Assembly (NCBI GenBank): GCA_959601045.1
Contig: CAUGNZ010000008.1
Location: forward strand, 1 to 64,000
Source: an uncultured Collinsella sp.
GTDB taxonomy: Bacteria; Actinomycetota; Coriobacteriia; Coriobacteriales; Coriobacteriaceae
DNA: 64,000 nt
Direction of reading: 5' to 3'
The position numbers and the translations under genes are program-made. Shown in pieces: positions 16,527 through 25,446 of the stretch. The notes beneath the pieces were generated by a model, which made no database searches, was not told the origin of the DNA, and saw nothing but the letters and a program-made list of their open reading frames with translations. How positions within the stretch are numbered: position 1 is the stretch's first letter; the number at the start of each line of letters is the position of its first letter.

Positions 16527-17942
16527 TTAGGCCTCGACGGTATCCAGGTCAAAGCCAAAGTAGCGGACCGCGTTGTTGTAGCTGATGTCGCGCACGATGG
16601 CTCCCAGCAGCTCCATGTCGGCCGGATACTTGCCCTGCTCGACCCACTCGCCGATCACGCCGCACAGCACGCGACGGAAGTACTCGTGACGCGGGTAGGA
16701 CAGGAAGGAGCGGGAATCGGTAAGCATGCCCACAAAGTTGCCCAGCACGCCCTCGTTAGCCAGAGCCGTAAGCTGCTCGCGCATACCGATCTCGTTGTCG
16801 TTGAACCACCAGGCAGAGCCGTTCTGGATCTTGCCGGCGGTCGGAGCCTCCTGGAAGCAGCCCATCACGGTATCGATCATGGTGTTGTCGATGGGGTTCA
16901 GGCTGTACAGGATGGTCTTGGGCAGACCCGTGGACTCCTGGATGGAGTTGAGGAAATCGGCCAGCTGGTCGGACGGCGTGTAGTTGGAGATGCAGTCGTA
17001 GCCGGTATCGGGACCGAGCTTGGCGAACATAGCGCGGTTGTTGTCACGCTTGCAGCCAAAGTGCAGCTGCATGGCCCAGCCAAGGCGGACATACTCGCCG
17101 GCGACGAACTGCATAAAGGCCGTCTTGTACTTGAGGACCTCGTCCTCGGTAAGCGGCTCGGCGGCAAGGCCCTTGGCAAAGATGGCCTCGATCTCGTCGG
17201 CGTACATAACGTAGTCGAGCGCGTGGTCGGAAGCGCGGCAGCCCAGCTCGTGGGCAACGTCGTAGCGCTTGGAGATGGCGGCCTTCATGCCCTCGAAGTC
17301 GCTGATCTCAATGCCGGCAACCTCGGAGAGATGCTTGCAGTAGTCGGCGAACTCCTGGCCACGCTCGATGCGCAGGGCGGCATCGGGGCGCATGGCGGGA
17401 ACGACCTGAACGTCAAAACTGTCGTCGGCGGCAATCTTCTTGTGCCACTCAAAGCTGTCGGCGGGGTCGTCGGTAGTGCAGATCATGCGGACGTTGGACT
17501 GCTTGATCAGGTTGCGGCAGGTAAAGCTAGCCTCAGCGAGCTTGGCGTTGGCAAGGTCCCAGACCTCCTGAGCGGTTTTGCCGTTCAGGACACCCTCGTA
17601 GCCAAAGTAACGCTTAAGCTCCAGGTGGCTCCACTCAAAGACGGGGTTGCCCACGCAACGGCCCAGGGTCTCGGCCCACTTCTGGAACTTCTCGCGAGCA
17701 GGGGCATCGCCGGTAATGAAGCGCTCGTCGACGCCGTTGGCACGCATCAGGCGCCACTTGTAGTGGTCACCGCCCAGCCAAACCTCGGTGATGTTCTCAA
17801 AACGCTTGTCGTCCCAGATCTCCTTGGGAGAAATGTGGCAGTGGTAGTCAACGATGGGCATGCCCTCGGCAAAGTTGTGGAACAGCTCCTCACCGGTTTT
17901 GGTGCTCAGCAGGAAATCCTGATCGTCCATGAAGTTTTTCAT
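16527..17942 (-). CDS. uxaC: Uronate isomerase
   Basis: A 471-residue protein of the UxaC amidohydrolase-fold family: the metal-site motif VDYHCHISP near residue 33, then CTTDDPADS and LHFGCKRDNN. It interconverts D-galacturonate and D-tagaturonate (also glucuronate and fructuronate). I use the ATG at 17942 after AAAGGGG; the longer frame from 18008 would run through the operators. First gene of uxaC-uxaB-uxaA, with two palindromic operators directly upstream. Confidence 0.94.
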   Translation of the reverse strand: MKNFMDDQDFLLSTKTGEELFHNFAEGMPIVDYHCHISPKEIWDDKRFENITEVWLGGDHYKWRLMRANGVDERFITGDAPAREKFQKWAETLGRCVGNPVFEWSHLELKRYFGYEGVLNGKTAQEVWDLANAKLAEASFTCRNLIKQSNVRMICTTDDPADSFEWHKKIAADDSFDVQVVPAMRPDAALRIERGQEFADYCKHLSEVAGIEISDFEGMKAAISKRYDVAHELGCRASDHALDYVMYADEIEAIFAKGLAAEPLTEDEVLKYKTAFMQFVAGEYVRLGWAMQLHFGCKRDNNRAMFAKLGPDTGYDCISNYTPSDQLADFLNSIQESTGLPKTILYSLNPIDNTMIDTVMGCFQEAPTAGKIQNGSAWWFNDNEIGMREQLTALANEGVLGNFVGMLTDSRSFLSYPRHEYFRRVLCGVIGEWVEQGKYPADMELLGAIVRDISYNNAVRYFGFDLDTVEA

Positions 17943-17994
17943 CAAACAACCCCTTTGTTGGCGGAGCGAGCGCACGATGCGCTCGTTATCCTCT

Positions 17995-18048
17995 AGGTGA
18001 ACGTTCACTATAGTAGTCCATTTCGACTTGAAAGGTGAACGTTCACCT
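17995..18048 (-). promoter_or_regulatory. uxaC promoter with paired LacI-family operators
   Basis: AGGTGAACGTTCACCT at 18033-18048 is a perfect 16-bp palindrome, and 17995-18010 is a near copy 38 bp away (centre to centre). On the minus strand TTCACC in the upstream operator and TACTAT 18 nt later form a plausible promoter, with the second operator just after the -10. This is the best-matching operator of the window and is closest to the regulator gene. Confidence 0.85.
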
Positions 18049-18120
18049 AACCATCACGGGGTGAGCGGTTGGTTTTTGGCCCTCAACGGTCGAGCAGGTG
18101 CCTTATCCATGCCGGGCGAT

Positions 18121-18157
18121 AAAAAAGATCCGCTGGGGACAGCCCCCAACGGATCTC
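18121..18157 (-). terminator. Intrinsic terminator of the LacI-family gene
   Basis: Stem GATCCG..GGGG / CCCC..CGGATC followed on the minus strand by six Ts, 22 nt after the regulator stop codon. It makes the regulator a transcription unit separate from uxaCBA. Confidence 0.88.
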
Positions 18158-18179
18158 TTACATCGATAACCCGGGTTGT

Positions 18180-19259
18180 CTAGATTCCCGCAAGCTCGCA
18201 GTAGCGGTCGACGTTGCTGGCAAACACCATCTCCACAGCACCCTTCTGCACGGGCTCCGCCGGAGTTTTACCCCACAGCAGATACTCACCCAAGGTCTTG
18301 GCGCCACGGTAGGCCAGGCTCACCGGGTCCTTATAGACAATATTGGTAAAGATGCCACGGCGCAAGGCCAAGGCGCTCTCGGGGAACAGGTCGTTGCCGA
18401 TTACCATGACCTTGCCGGCCTTGCCGCTTGAAACAAGCGCGTCGGCGACCACCTCGGAACCAACGGCAAAAACGCTACAGATGAGCTCGGGAGCATCCGG
18501 CGCACTCAAGCGCTGCTCAAGCTCGCGCTCGAGCTGTTTAACTTGCGCATGGGCGCCGGCAAGGTCCTCAACCTGCCATGGAATATCGTGTTCGCGCAGG
18601 TAATTATGAAAGGCGCGGGCGGTCAGGTAGTGTGAATCGGTATAGGGGTCGCCCGCCAACAGGAGCACGCGGGCGTCAACCCCAGAAGCGTGGACCAGAT
18701 TTGCCGCCTGCTCCGCCATAAGACTGCCCGCCGCGGAATAGTCCGCAAGACTGGCACCCAGGCGATCGAGGTGCGGGCGGTCGCCGTCTACGAGCTCGAT
18801 TGTCACGCCCGCCTCGGCAATCTGCCTCAAGAGCTCGGTTGCGCGGTCATCGCCCGGAACATAGGCAAGCAGGCCGTCAATCTTCTCGCCTACCTGCAGA
18901 CGCTCATCAATCTGCTCGAGCGCATCGGCGTAGCCACCCACGCCAAATTCAACGCGCTCAACCGTAATGCCCCGGTCGATGACCTCCTGCTCAAAGCGGT
19001 TGCAGCCTTCCCAAAGGTAACGGAAAAAGTACGCCCCCTCGCACGATGCGCGGGGCAGGCAAAACACCAGGTTGATATCCTTGCGGCGCAGGCTCGAGGC
19101 ACTCGTATTGCGATGGTAACCCATGGCCTCGGCCTTAGCATTCACCTTGGAGCGCACGGATTCGCTCACGCCGGCCTTACCCGTCAGGGCCTTGTGCACG
19201 GTATTGATGGAAACGCCAAGCTCGGCGGCTATGTCCTTCATGGTTACGCGAGCGCTCAT
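18180..19259 (-). CDS. LacI-family transcriptional regulator, probable galacturonate/pectin repressor
   Basis: A 359-residue regulator. Residues 6-55 are the LacI helix-turn-helix (TMKDIAAELGVSINTVHKAL) and hinge; the rest is a periplasmic-binding-like effector domain. The recognition helix reads NTVHKAL rather than the usual TVSRAL, which could match the unusual GTGAACGTTCAC operator found at three promoters of the locus. GGAG lies 8 nt before the ATG. No operator copy is evident before its own gene. The ligand is not readable; a galacturonate-pathway intermediate is inferred. Confidence 0.88.
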   Translation of the reverse strand: MSARVTMKDIAAELGVSINTVHKALTGKAGVSESVRSKVNAKAEAMGYHRNTSASSLRRKDINLVFCLPRASCEGAYFFRYLWEGCNRFEQEVIDRGITVERVEFGVGGYADALEQIDERLQVGEKIDGLLAYVPGDDRATELLRQIAEAGVTIELVDGDRPHLDRLGASLADYSAAGSLMAEQAANLVHASGVDARVLLLAGDPYTDSHYLTARAFHNYLREHDIPWQVEDLAGAHAQVKQLERELEQRLSAPDAPELICSVFAVGSEVVADALVSSGKAGKVMVIGNDLFPESALALRRGIFTNIVYKDPVSLAYRGAKTLGEYLLWGKTPAEPVQKGAVEMVFASNVDRYCELAGI

Positions 19260-19404
19260 GGGGTTACTCCGTTATAGATAAGTTGCCAATTAACAGTACA
19301 GGTAACGATACCCCAAAATGACTCTTCAACTCGCCGCGCTCTCCCCCAAATGTGCAAAGCGCCCCGCGAACGGATGCTCGCGAGGCGCTTGGGTGCCTGG
19401 ACCT

Positions 19405-19605
19405 TTATTTGATACCGCGGCCCAAGTCTTCGGCGATTTTGTCCACGCCCTTAAGTGCGGCGCAGGTTTTTTTGTTGGAACAATGTCCCGTGCAAACGCC
19501 GCCCTGAGCGCAGTCGGCGCAGGTGCCCTTGCGATAAATGCGCACGCACACGGCGACAAACGCAATGCCGATAACAGCCAGTACAACAATATCGATAGGT
19601 GCCAT
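19405..19605 (-). CDS. FeoB-associated Cys-rich membrane protein
   Basis: A 66-residue protein with one N-terminal transmembrane helix (about residues 5-24) and a short cytoplasmic tail with five cysteines in CADCAQGGVCTGHC...TC. Such small proteins are commonly encoded beside feoB (established context); their exact role in ferrous iron transport is unclear. GAGGAGG precedes the ATG. It follows feoB in the same direction after a terminator and a 38-nt repeat. Confidence 0.82.
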   Translation of the reverse strand: MAPIDIVVLAVIGIAFVAVCVRIYRKGTCADCAQGGVCTGHCSNKKTCAALKGVDKIAEDLGRGIK

Positions 19606-19656
19606 AGCAAGCCTCCTCTAGTTAACCACCACTTACTTTACCCCATTCTCCACCTT

Positions 19657-19694
19657 CCAAAAAGGGACAGGTATATTTTGGTCGGTTTTATCTG
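19657..19694. repeat. 38-nt intergenic repeat, copy 1
   Basis: This stretch is identical to 63423-63460 at 37 of 38 bases and includes AGGGACAGGT, ATTTTGGTCGG and TTTTATCTG. It lies between the feoB terminator and the Cys-rich gene. A rearranged copy is at 63528-63582. Confidence 0.8.
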
Positions 19695-19722
19695 CGGAAA
19701 CGCCACATCTCCCTCACCAAAA

Positions 19723-19751
19723 AGCCCGAGTGTCGCTGGGACACCCGGGCT
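19723..19751 (-). terminator. feoB terminator
   Basis: Stem AGCCCGaGTGTC / GGACACcCGGGCT with a 4-nt loop, 29 nt after the feoB stop; on the minus strand it is followed by TTTTTGG. Confidence 0.75.
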
Positions 19752-19780
19752 CGTGGAAAGGGGCTGATCCTTATTCGGAC

Positions 19781-22108
19781 TTAGGCGGAAACCGTGGCAG
19801 AAGCGGTGTTGGTCTCGTCCTCGTCGGTCCATGCATGCTTGGGCATGGGACGGAAGATCTGGAAGAGCATCGCAGCCAGCAGCACGATGGCCACAACCGT
19901 CCAGATACCAAACTGCCCAAGAACAAGCAGGTTATAGAACTGGTTGATGAACAGGCCGATGACCCAAGCAAAGGCACACTCGTAGCCGATGGCAATCGCG
20001 GTCCACTTACCGGAGTTCATCTGGTTACGGATGGTGCCGATAGCGGCAAAGCACGGAGCGCACAGCAGGTTGAAGGCACCAAAGGCGACGCAAGCGCCCA
20101 TGGTCGGGAACATAGCCGCAAACGCGGTCCACAGGCTCGGGTCGGTCTCGCCGGCGTCGGCGACAGAGAGCAGCGAGCCGGCGGTGGCGACAACGTTCTC
20201 CTTGGCAACGAGACCCGAGACGGTCAGTGCGGTGGCCTGCCAGGTGCTAAAGCCGAGCGGGGCGAAGATCCAAGCGACCAGGTTGCCGAACATGGCAAGC
20301 ACGGAGTAATCCATGAACTCCTCGGGGATGCCCTCCATGGAAGGCAGGTAGCCAAAGGCGCCGTTGTAGCTACCAAAGTTGGAGAGGAACCAAACGACGA
20401 CGGTGGACGCAAAGATGACCGTGCCAGCCTTCTTGATAAAGGCGAAGCAGCGCTCCCACACGTGCAGCGCCCAAGAGCGGATCGCCGGGAAGTGGTAGGC
20501 AGGAAGCTCCATAACAAACGGCGTCGGGCGGCCGGCGAAGAGCTTGGTCTTCTTGAGCATGAGGCCCGAGGCAATGACGGCAAAGACGCCCAGGAAGTAG
20601 AAGAGCGGGCTGATCCACGCAGCGGTGGTAGAAGAGTCGCCAATGATGGAACCCATAAGCAGGGCGATGATCGGCAGCTTGGCGCCGCAAGGGATGAACG
20701 TGGTGGTCATGACCGTCATGCGGCGGTCCTTCTCGTTCTCGATGGTCTTGGTAGCCATGACGCCGGGGACGCCGCAGCCCGAGGACACGAGCATGGGGAT
20801 AAAGGACTTACCGGACAGGCCAAAGCGGCGGAACACGCGGTCCATGATGAAGGCGACGCGGGCCATGTAACCGCAGTCCTCCAAGAAAGACAGCATCACA
20901 AAGAGCAGGAACATCTGCGGGACGAAGCCCATGATGGCGCCGATGCCAGCCACGATGCCGTCGCAGACCAGCGAATCGACGAGGCCACCGTCCTCGGTAC
21001 CGCCCGCCACGAGAGCGTCATGCACCGCGGTGGTGATACCCGGGACATAGGGGCCGTACTGTGCCGGGTCGACCGAGTCGGCGTTGTCGCCCGCAGCCTC
21101 AACAGCTGCGTCATAGGCGTCGCGACCCTGACCGAGCACGTACCAGCCGTCGGTGCCGAAGAGCTGGTCGTTGGTGAAGTCGGTCACCGTGCCGCCCAGG
21201 GTGGAAACGGCGATGTAGTACACGCAGAACATGATGACCACAAAGATCGGCAGGCCCAGGATACGGTTGGTAACCACGCGGTCGATCTTCTCGGAGGTGC
21301 TCATCTTGGCCGGAGCCTTGGTCATGCACTCGTCGATAATGTGGGCAATCACGCCATAGCGCTCGCCGGTGATGATGGACTCGGCGTCGTCGTCGCAATC
21401 CTGCTCGCACTGGGCGACCAGCTGCTCGACGCGAGCGGCCTTCTCCTTGGTGAGGTTGATGAGCTTGCAGGCGTCCGCGTCGCGCTCAAACAGCTTGACA
21501 GCGTAGTAGCGACGCTTGTTGGCGGGAACGCTCGCCGGCAGGTTGTTCTCGATGTGGTCCAGAACGTCCTCGATGGAGGAATCGAACTTGTGCTCCGGCA
21601 CCTGGCCCTTGGAAGCAGCAGACTTCTTGACCTGCTCGAACAGCTCCTTGATACCCTTGTTTTTAAGGGCCGAGATCATCATGACCGGGCAACCGAGCTT
21701 CTTGGACAGCTTGTCGGTGTCGATCTTGTCGCCGTTCTTCTCCACGAGGTCGGCCATGTTGAGGGCCACGACCACGGGCAGGCCGGTCTCGATGACCTGA
21801 AGTGCCAGGTACAGATTGCGCTCAAGGTTGGTCGCGTCGACAACCTGGACGACCACATCGGGCTCGCCGCTCATGAGGTAATCGCGCGAGCACTGCTCCT
21901 CGGGGCTGTAGGGGGAAAGCGAGTAGATGCCGGGGAGGTCCGTAATCGTGACGTTCTTGTCACTCAGGAGCTTGGCTTCCTTTTTCTCAACCGTGACGCC
22001 GGGCCAGTTGCCAACGTAGCCGTTGGCGCCGGTGATCAGGTTGAAAAGCGTGGTCTTGCCGCAGTTGGGGTTACCCGCCAGCGCGACATGGATCTGAGAA
22101 TCCGCCAT
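19781..22108 (-). CDS. feoB: Ferrous iron transport protein B
   Basis: A 775-residue FeoB. Residues 1-170 form the G domain, with GNPNCGKT (12-19), DLPGIYSLSPYS and NMAD; a helical GDI-like region follows, and then about 8 transmembrane segments with two gate (Nucleoside_recog) domains. It moves Fe2+ across the inner membrane, driven or gated by GTP. AAGGA precedes the ATG. The order feoA-feoA-feoB and a DtxR-like palindrome in the 123-nt gap upstream point to iron-controlled expression. Confidence 0.95.
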   Translation of the reverse strand: MADSQIHVALAGNPNCGKTTLFNLITGANGYVGNWPGVTVEKKEAKLLSDKNVTITDLPGIYSLSPYSPEEQCSRDYLMSGEPDVVVQVVDATNLERNLYLALQVIETGLPVVVALNMADLVEKNGDKIDTDKLSKKLGCPVMMISALKNKGIKELFEQVKKSAASKGQVPEHKFDSSIEDVLDHIENNLPASVPANKRRYYAVKLFERDADACKLINLTKEKAARVEQLVAQCEQDCDDDAESIITGERYGVIAHIIDECMTKAPAKMSTSEKIDRVVTNRILGLPIFVVIMFCVYYIAVSTLGGTVTDFTNDQLFGTDGWYVLGQGRDAYDAAVEAAGDNADSVDPAQYGPYVPGITTAVHDALVAGGTEDGGLVDSLVCDGIVAGIGAIMGFVPQMFLLFVMLSFLEDCGYMARVAFIMDRVFRRFGLSGKSFIPMLVSSGCGVPGVMATKTIENEKDRRMTVMTTTFIPCGAKLPIIALLMGSIIGDSSTTAAWISPLFYFLGVFAVIASGLMLKKTKLFAGRPTPFVMELPAYHFPAIRSWALHVWERCFAFIKKAGTVIFASTVVVWFLSNFGSYNGAFGYLPSMEGIPEEFMDYSVLAMFGNLVAWIFAPLGFSTWQATALTVSGLVAKENVVATAGSLLSVADAGETDPSLWTAFAAMFPTMGACVAFGAFNLLCAPCFAAIGTIRNQMNSGKWTAIAIGYECAFAWVIGLFINQFYNLLVLGQFGIWTVVAIVLLAAMLFQIFRPMPKHAWTDEDETNTASATVSA

Positions 22109-22183
22109 TCAATCCTTCTTCCTTGTGTGCCCGCGCTGCTTTCTCCGCACGGGCTGGATAATGTGCTTCAACATTGCAAATTT

Positions 22184-22203
22184 AAGTTAGAAAAACCTAA
22201 CTT
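22184..22203. promoter_or_regulatory. DtxR/IdeR-like palindrome before feoB
   Basis: A 20-bp inverted repeat (AAGTTAG, 6-nt spacer, CTAACTT) with the TTAG-N6-CTAA core seen in metal-responsive DtxR-family operators. It is in the feoA-feoB gap. The regulator is inferred. Confidence 0.5.
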
Positions 22204-22231
22204 TATCTGCATAAATAGTTGCCGCGGGCCC

Positions 22232-22453
22232 TTACTGGACCTCGACGACGGCAGCCTCCTCCTTGCGGATGGAAAGCTCGTAGCCGCGCACGTTGATCTC
22301 GACCGGATCTCCGAGCGGTGCAACCTTAACGACCTTGAACGAAGTGCCCTTGATGAGGCCCAGGTCCATAAGGTGACGGCGAAGCGCGCCCTCGCCGTGA
22401 AGCTTGACGATGGTAGAGCTCTCGCCCACCTTAACGTCACCCAACGTCTTCAT
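22232..22453 (-). CDS. feoA: FeoA domain protein
   Basis: A 73-residue SH3-like FeoA: KLHGEGALRRHLMDLGLIKG and the final RKEEAAVVEVQ are typical. FeoA supports FeoB-mediated iron uptake and may regulate it. AAGGGGG precedes the ATG. It lies between a second FeoA gene and feoB; the two FeoA proteins differ strongly, so this is not a recent duplication. Confidence 0.9.
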   Translation of the reverse strand: MKTLGDVKVGESSTIVKLHGEGALRRHLMDLGLIKGTSFKVVKVAPLGDPVEINVRGYELSIRKEEAAVVEVQ

Positions 22454-22490
22454 ATTCTTTTCCCCCTTTCGGTTTTTTAAATGCTGCGGA

Positions 22491-22733
22491 CTAACTGACG
22501 GTCATGATGTGCATGGCAACCTTGGAATCGATACCAAAGCGTGCGCCCAGCACCGTGACGATGATATTGGCGCCACTCGAGCTCACCACGTGAATTTCGC
22601 TGCCCTCGACAAAGCCGAGGTCCTTGAGGTGGTGCTTCATATCCTCATTGCCCTTTACACGAGACACGCGCACGGTTTCGCCCGCTTTTACCATCGAAAG
22701 CGGCATTGCCGGCATCTGCGGTCCGCAAGACAT
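22491..22733 (-). CDS. feoA: Second FeoA domain protein, first gene of the feo operon
   Basis: An 80-residue FeoA-like protein with a short N-terminal extension (CGPQMPAMPLSM), then MKHHLKDLGFVEGSEIHVV and GARFGIDSKVAMHIMTV. TAGGAG precedes the ATG. As the promoter-proximal gene it is followed after 37 nt by the other feoA. Separate FeoA paralogues are common in anaerobes; a division of labour cannot be read from sequence. Confidence 0.88.
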   Translation of the reverse strand: MSCGPQMPAMPLSMVKAGETVRVSRVKGNEDMKHHLKDLGFVEGSEIHVVSSSGANIIVTVLGARFGIDSKVAMHIMTVS

Positions 22734-22775
22734 GAGTGGCTCCTAACGTCAGTTCGTCCTCAACATCGACGCGGT

Positions 22776-22829
22776 AAAAGTTAACCACATCTATGTTCGC
22801 TTTAGTAAACTAGCACGTGGTTAACTTTT
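22776..22829 (-). promoter_or_regulatory. Inverted repeat at the feo operon promoter
   Basis: Perfect 13-bp arms (AAAAGTTAACCAC / GTGGTTAACTTTT) are separated by 28 nt and sit 43-96 bp before the first feoA. Each arm holds GTTAAC, which could be a pair of repressor sites spanning the promoter. Confidence 0.5.
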
Positions 22830-22876
22830 TGGAAAGGGTCCCCATTTAGATTCCGAAAAAGTTTCCTATACGAAAC

Positions 22877-22912
22877 AAAAAGGCGCGGCAAAGAGCTGTC
22901 CTTTGCCGCGCC
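22877..22912 (-). terminator. Terminator of the HPr-like gene
   Basis: Perfect 12-bp stem (GGCGCGGCAAAG / CTTTGCCGCGCC) followed by TTTTT on the minus strand, 9 nt after the stop. Confidence 0.88.
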
Positions 22913-22921
22913 CTGTCATGC

Positions 22922-23170
22922 TTAGAGCGAGAGGTTTCTGATCGACGTGACGCAGGAAGCCTCGTCTACGCCCGAAACGCGGAAGATGATGTCCTCGCCG
23001 CACTCGCCGTAGAGAGCCATGAGCCCCATTACATCGCGGCCGTCGGTATGGCGATCGCCGATACTGACCGATACGTTGCTACGATGCTTGGCAATGATGT
23101 CGTAAAGCAGCGCAACCGGGCGGGCATGCAGTCCCAACGGATCTTTAATCGTCTTTGTAAACTCGACCAT
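22922..23170 (-). CDS. HPr-family phosphocarrier protein with Asp at position 46
   Basis: An 82-residue HPr-fold protein. The phosphorylatable histidine is exactly H15 within DPLGLHARPVAL. The usual regulatory Ser46 is replaced by Asp in GRDVMGLM (D46). In low-GC Gram-positives, HPr kinase phosphorylates Ser46 to switch on catabolite repression (family knowledge), so this protein cannot take that mark and might mimic it. GGAGGGG precedes the ATG at 23170. It is a single-gene unit with its own terminator and no PTS genes beside it, so it may be a regulatory paralogue. Confidence 0.85.
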   Translation of the reverse strand: MVEFTKTIKDPLGLHARPVALLYDIIAKHRSNVSVSIGDRHTDGRDVMGLMALYGECGEDIIFRVSGVDEASCVTSIRNLSL

Positions 23171-23344
23171 GTCCCCTCCCGCGGCATCGCACATTCGGCC
23201 GGCAAACCCAGCCACGTGATAGTTATTGTAGCGTTAGATGCTTGTTGAGGGCGGGATGGAAACCGCATCCCACTTCGAGCGTCAACGATGGGACACAGTT
23301 TCCGCCACGTCCGGTCAACCTATGCCCTCGCAACGCCCGCGCAT

Positions 23345-23379
23345 AAAAAACGAGGGAAGGCACACGTCCTTCCCTCGTT
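23345..23379 (-). terminator. aspS terminator
   Basis: Stem CGAGGGAAGG / CCTTCCCTCG with an 8-nt loop, followed by TTTTTT on the minus strand, 24 nt after the aspS stop. Confidence 0.9.
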
Positions 23380-23402
23380 GCAAGCAATTTGTGGCCGCTC
23401 GC

Positions 23403-25190
23403 CTACATCAAGCGCAGGCTGACGTCCTTGAGCTGGGCGCCGGAAACGGCACTCGGGGCGCCCGACATGAGGTCGGAGCCGCTGGCCGTCTTGGGGAACG
23501 CCATGACGTCGCGAATGGAGTCGGAGCCGGTGAGCAGCATGCACACGCGGTCCAGGCCCAGAGCGAAACCGCCCATCGGGGGCGCACCAAACTTGAGCGC
23601 CTCCATGAGGAAGCCGAACTGAGACTCGGCGCGCTCCTCGGTAAAGCCCAGAAGCTTGAGCATGGACATCTGCATCTCGGCGTTGTGGATACGCATACCG
23701 CCGCCACCGGCCTCAAAGCCGTCCATGACAAAGTCGTAGGTGCAAGAGCCGGCTGCCAGCGGATCTGCCTCGATCTTGGCGATGTCGGTCTCGGTCGGCA
23801 GAGTAAAGGGCTGATGCTCGGCTGCATAGGCCTTGCGATCCTCGTCCCAGTGGAACAGCGGGAAGTTGACGACCCACAGGAAGTCGTGGCCCTCGCGCTT
23901 GATCTCGAGCGCGTTAGCCATGTGGGAACGCATGCCGCCCAGGATCTCGTCGGAGAGCAGGCGCGGGCCGGCGGCGAACATCACAAGGTCGCCGGGCTCG
24001 ACGTTCATGCGCTCACGCAGAGCCGCCATCTCCTCGTCCGAGAAGAACTTGACGATGGGGCTGTTGATGGAGCCATCCTCGCGGAAAGCGATCCAGGCCA
24101 GGCCTTTGGCGCCAAACGTGGAGGCCACGCCGGCGAGCTTATCGATCTTGGCACGTGCCCAGGCACCGGCGCCCTTGGCGTTGATGGCCTTGACGACAGA
24201 GCCCTCCTCGTTTGCGGCGGTCGCGAAGACCTTGAACTTGGAGTTGGCAAAGATGTCGGTCAGGTCGACCAGGTGCATGCCGTAGCGAGTATCGGGCTTG
24301 TCGGAGCCATAGGTGTCCATGGCCTCCCAGTAGTCCATGCGACGCAGCGGCGTGGGCATCTCGACACCCATGCGGCCGAAGGCGTCGGCCAGGACCTCTT
24401 CGAGCGCGCTCATAACGTCGTTCTGGTCCACGAAGGACATCTCGATATCGACCTGGGTGAACTCGGGCTGACGGTCGGCACGCAGGTCCTCGTCGCGGAA
24501 GCACTTGGCAACCTGATAGTAGCGCTCGACGCCACCGACCATAAGCAGCTGCTTCAGGAGCTGCGGGGACTGCGGCAGGGCGTAGAAGTTGCCCGGCTGA
24601 ATACGGCTGGGAACGATGAAGTCGCGAGCGCCCTCGGGCGTGGACTTAAACAGGGAGGGCGTCTCGACCTCCATGAACTCACGGTTGTGCAGCGCCTCGC
24701 GAATGGCAAAGGTAAAGTCGGAGCGCAGCTTGAGGTTGGCCATCATCTCGGGACGACGAAGGTCCAGATAGCGATAGCGCAGACGGGTGTCCTCGCTGGT
24801 CTCGATGCCGTCCTCAATCTGGAACGGCGGGGTGACGGACGTGTTGAGCACCTCGGCGTGGTCGGTCAGGACCTCGATCTCGCCGGTGGCGAGCTTGGTG
24901 TTGGTGGTCTCCTCGCCACGGGCGCGCACGACGCCGTGAATCTTGATGGGCCACTCGGGACGCATGGTCTCGGCGATCTTAAAGGCGTCGCCGTCGGAGT
25001 GCTCGGGGTCGAAGGTAAGCTGCGTGATGCCCTCACGGTCGCGAAGGTCGCAGAAGATAAGGCCGCCGTGGTCGCGGCGACGGCTCACCCAACCGGTGAG
25101 GGTGACCTCTTCGCCCACGTTCTCGAAGCGAAGCTCGCCGCAGGTACGGGTGTGCATGGAATGCTCATCGATGGGACGGGTCTGGCTCAT
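23403..25190 (-). CDS. aspS: Aspartyl-tRNA synthetase
   Basis: A 595-residue bacterial-type AspRS: an N-terminal OB-fold anticodon domain (about 10-110), a class II core with motif 2 around FRDEDLRADRQPEFTQVDIEMSF, the GAD insertion domain typical of bacteria, and motif 3 at GFALGLDRVCMLL. AAGGAGG precedes the ATG. It is a single gene with its own terminator and no T-box leader seen. It may be discriminating or non-discriminating (Asp/Asn); sequence inspection cannot tell. Confidence 0.96.
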   Translation of the reverse strand: MSQTRPIDEHSMHTRTCGELRFENVGEEVTLTGWVSRRRDHGGLIFCDLRDREGITQLTFDPEHSDGDAFKIAETMRPEWPIKIHGVVRARGEETTNTKLATGEIEVLTDHAEVLNTSVTPPFQIEDGIETSEDTRLRYRYLDLRRPEMMANLKLRSDFTFAIREALHNREFMEVETPSLFKSTPEGARDFIVPSRIQPGNFYALPQSPQLLKQLLMVGGVERYYQVAKCFRDEDLRADRQPEFTQVDIEMSFVDQNDVMSALEEVLADAFGRMGVEMPTPLRRMDYWEAMDTYGSDKPDTRYGMHLVDLTDIFANSKFKVFATAANEEGSVVKAINAKGAGAWARAKIDKLAGVASTFGAKGLAWIAFREDGSINSPIVKFFSDEEMAALRERMNVEPGDLVMFAAGPRLLSDEILGGMRSHMANALEIKREGHDFLWVVNFPLFHWDEDRKAYAAEHQPFTLPTETDIAKIEADPLAAGSCTYDFVMDGFEAGGGGMRIHNAEMQMSMLKLLGFTEERAESQFGFLMEALKFGAPPMGGFALGLDRVCMLLTGSDSIRDVMAFPKTASGSDLMSGAPSAVSGAQLKDVSLRLM

Positions 25191-25446
25191 ACCAGTGATC
25201 CTCCTTTATGGATCTGTGCCGCCCCGTGTCGTTCCGGGCGGCGTCGTACAGATTTGCCCAGCCTGCGTAAACCGCGCAGCCAGACATGGCGTTCTATCTT
25301 ATCGCACTCGCGTCGATGTGCCGCGAAAAAGTGGCTCCTGCCCAAAGACTTGACGGAGACGAAACAATTGACGCGCCGCGACACCCGCCCGCGCTCGTCA
25401 CGTGCGACAATATGCCCCAATAAAACAGCACTCGGAAAGGCCCGCC

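Noticed and set aside
19730..22480. 916-residue plus-strand frame
   Set aside because: Antisense of feoB/feoA, with His/Asp/Gly-rich junk composition.
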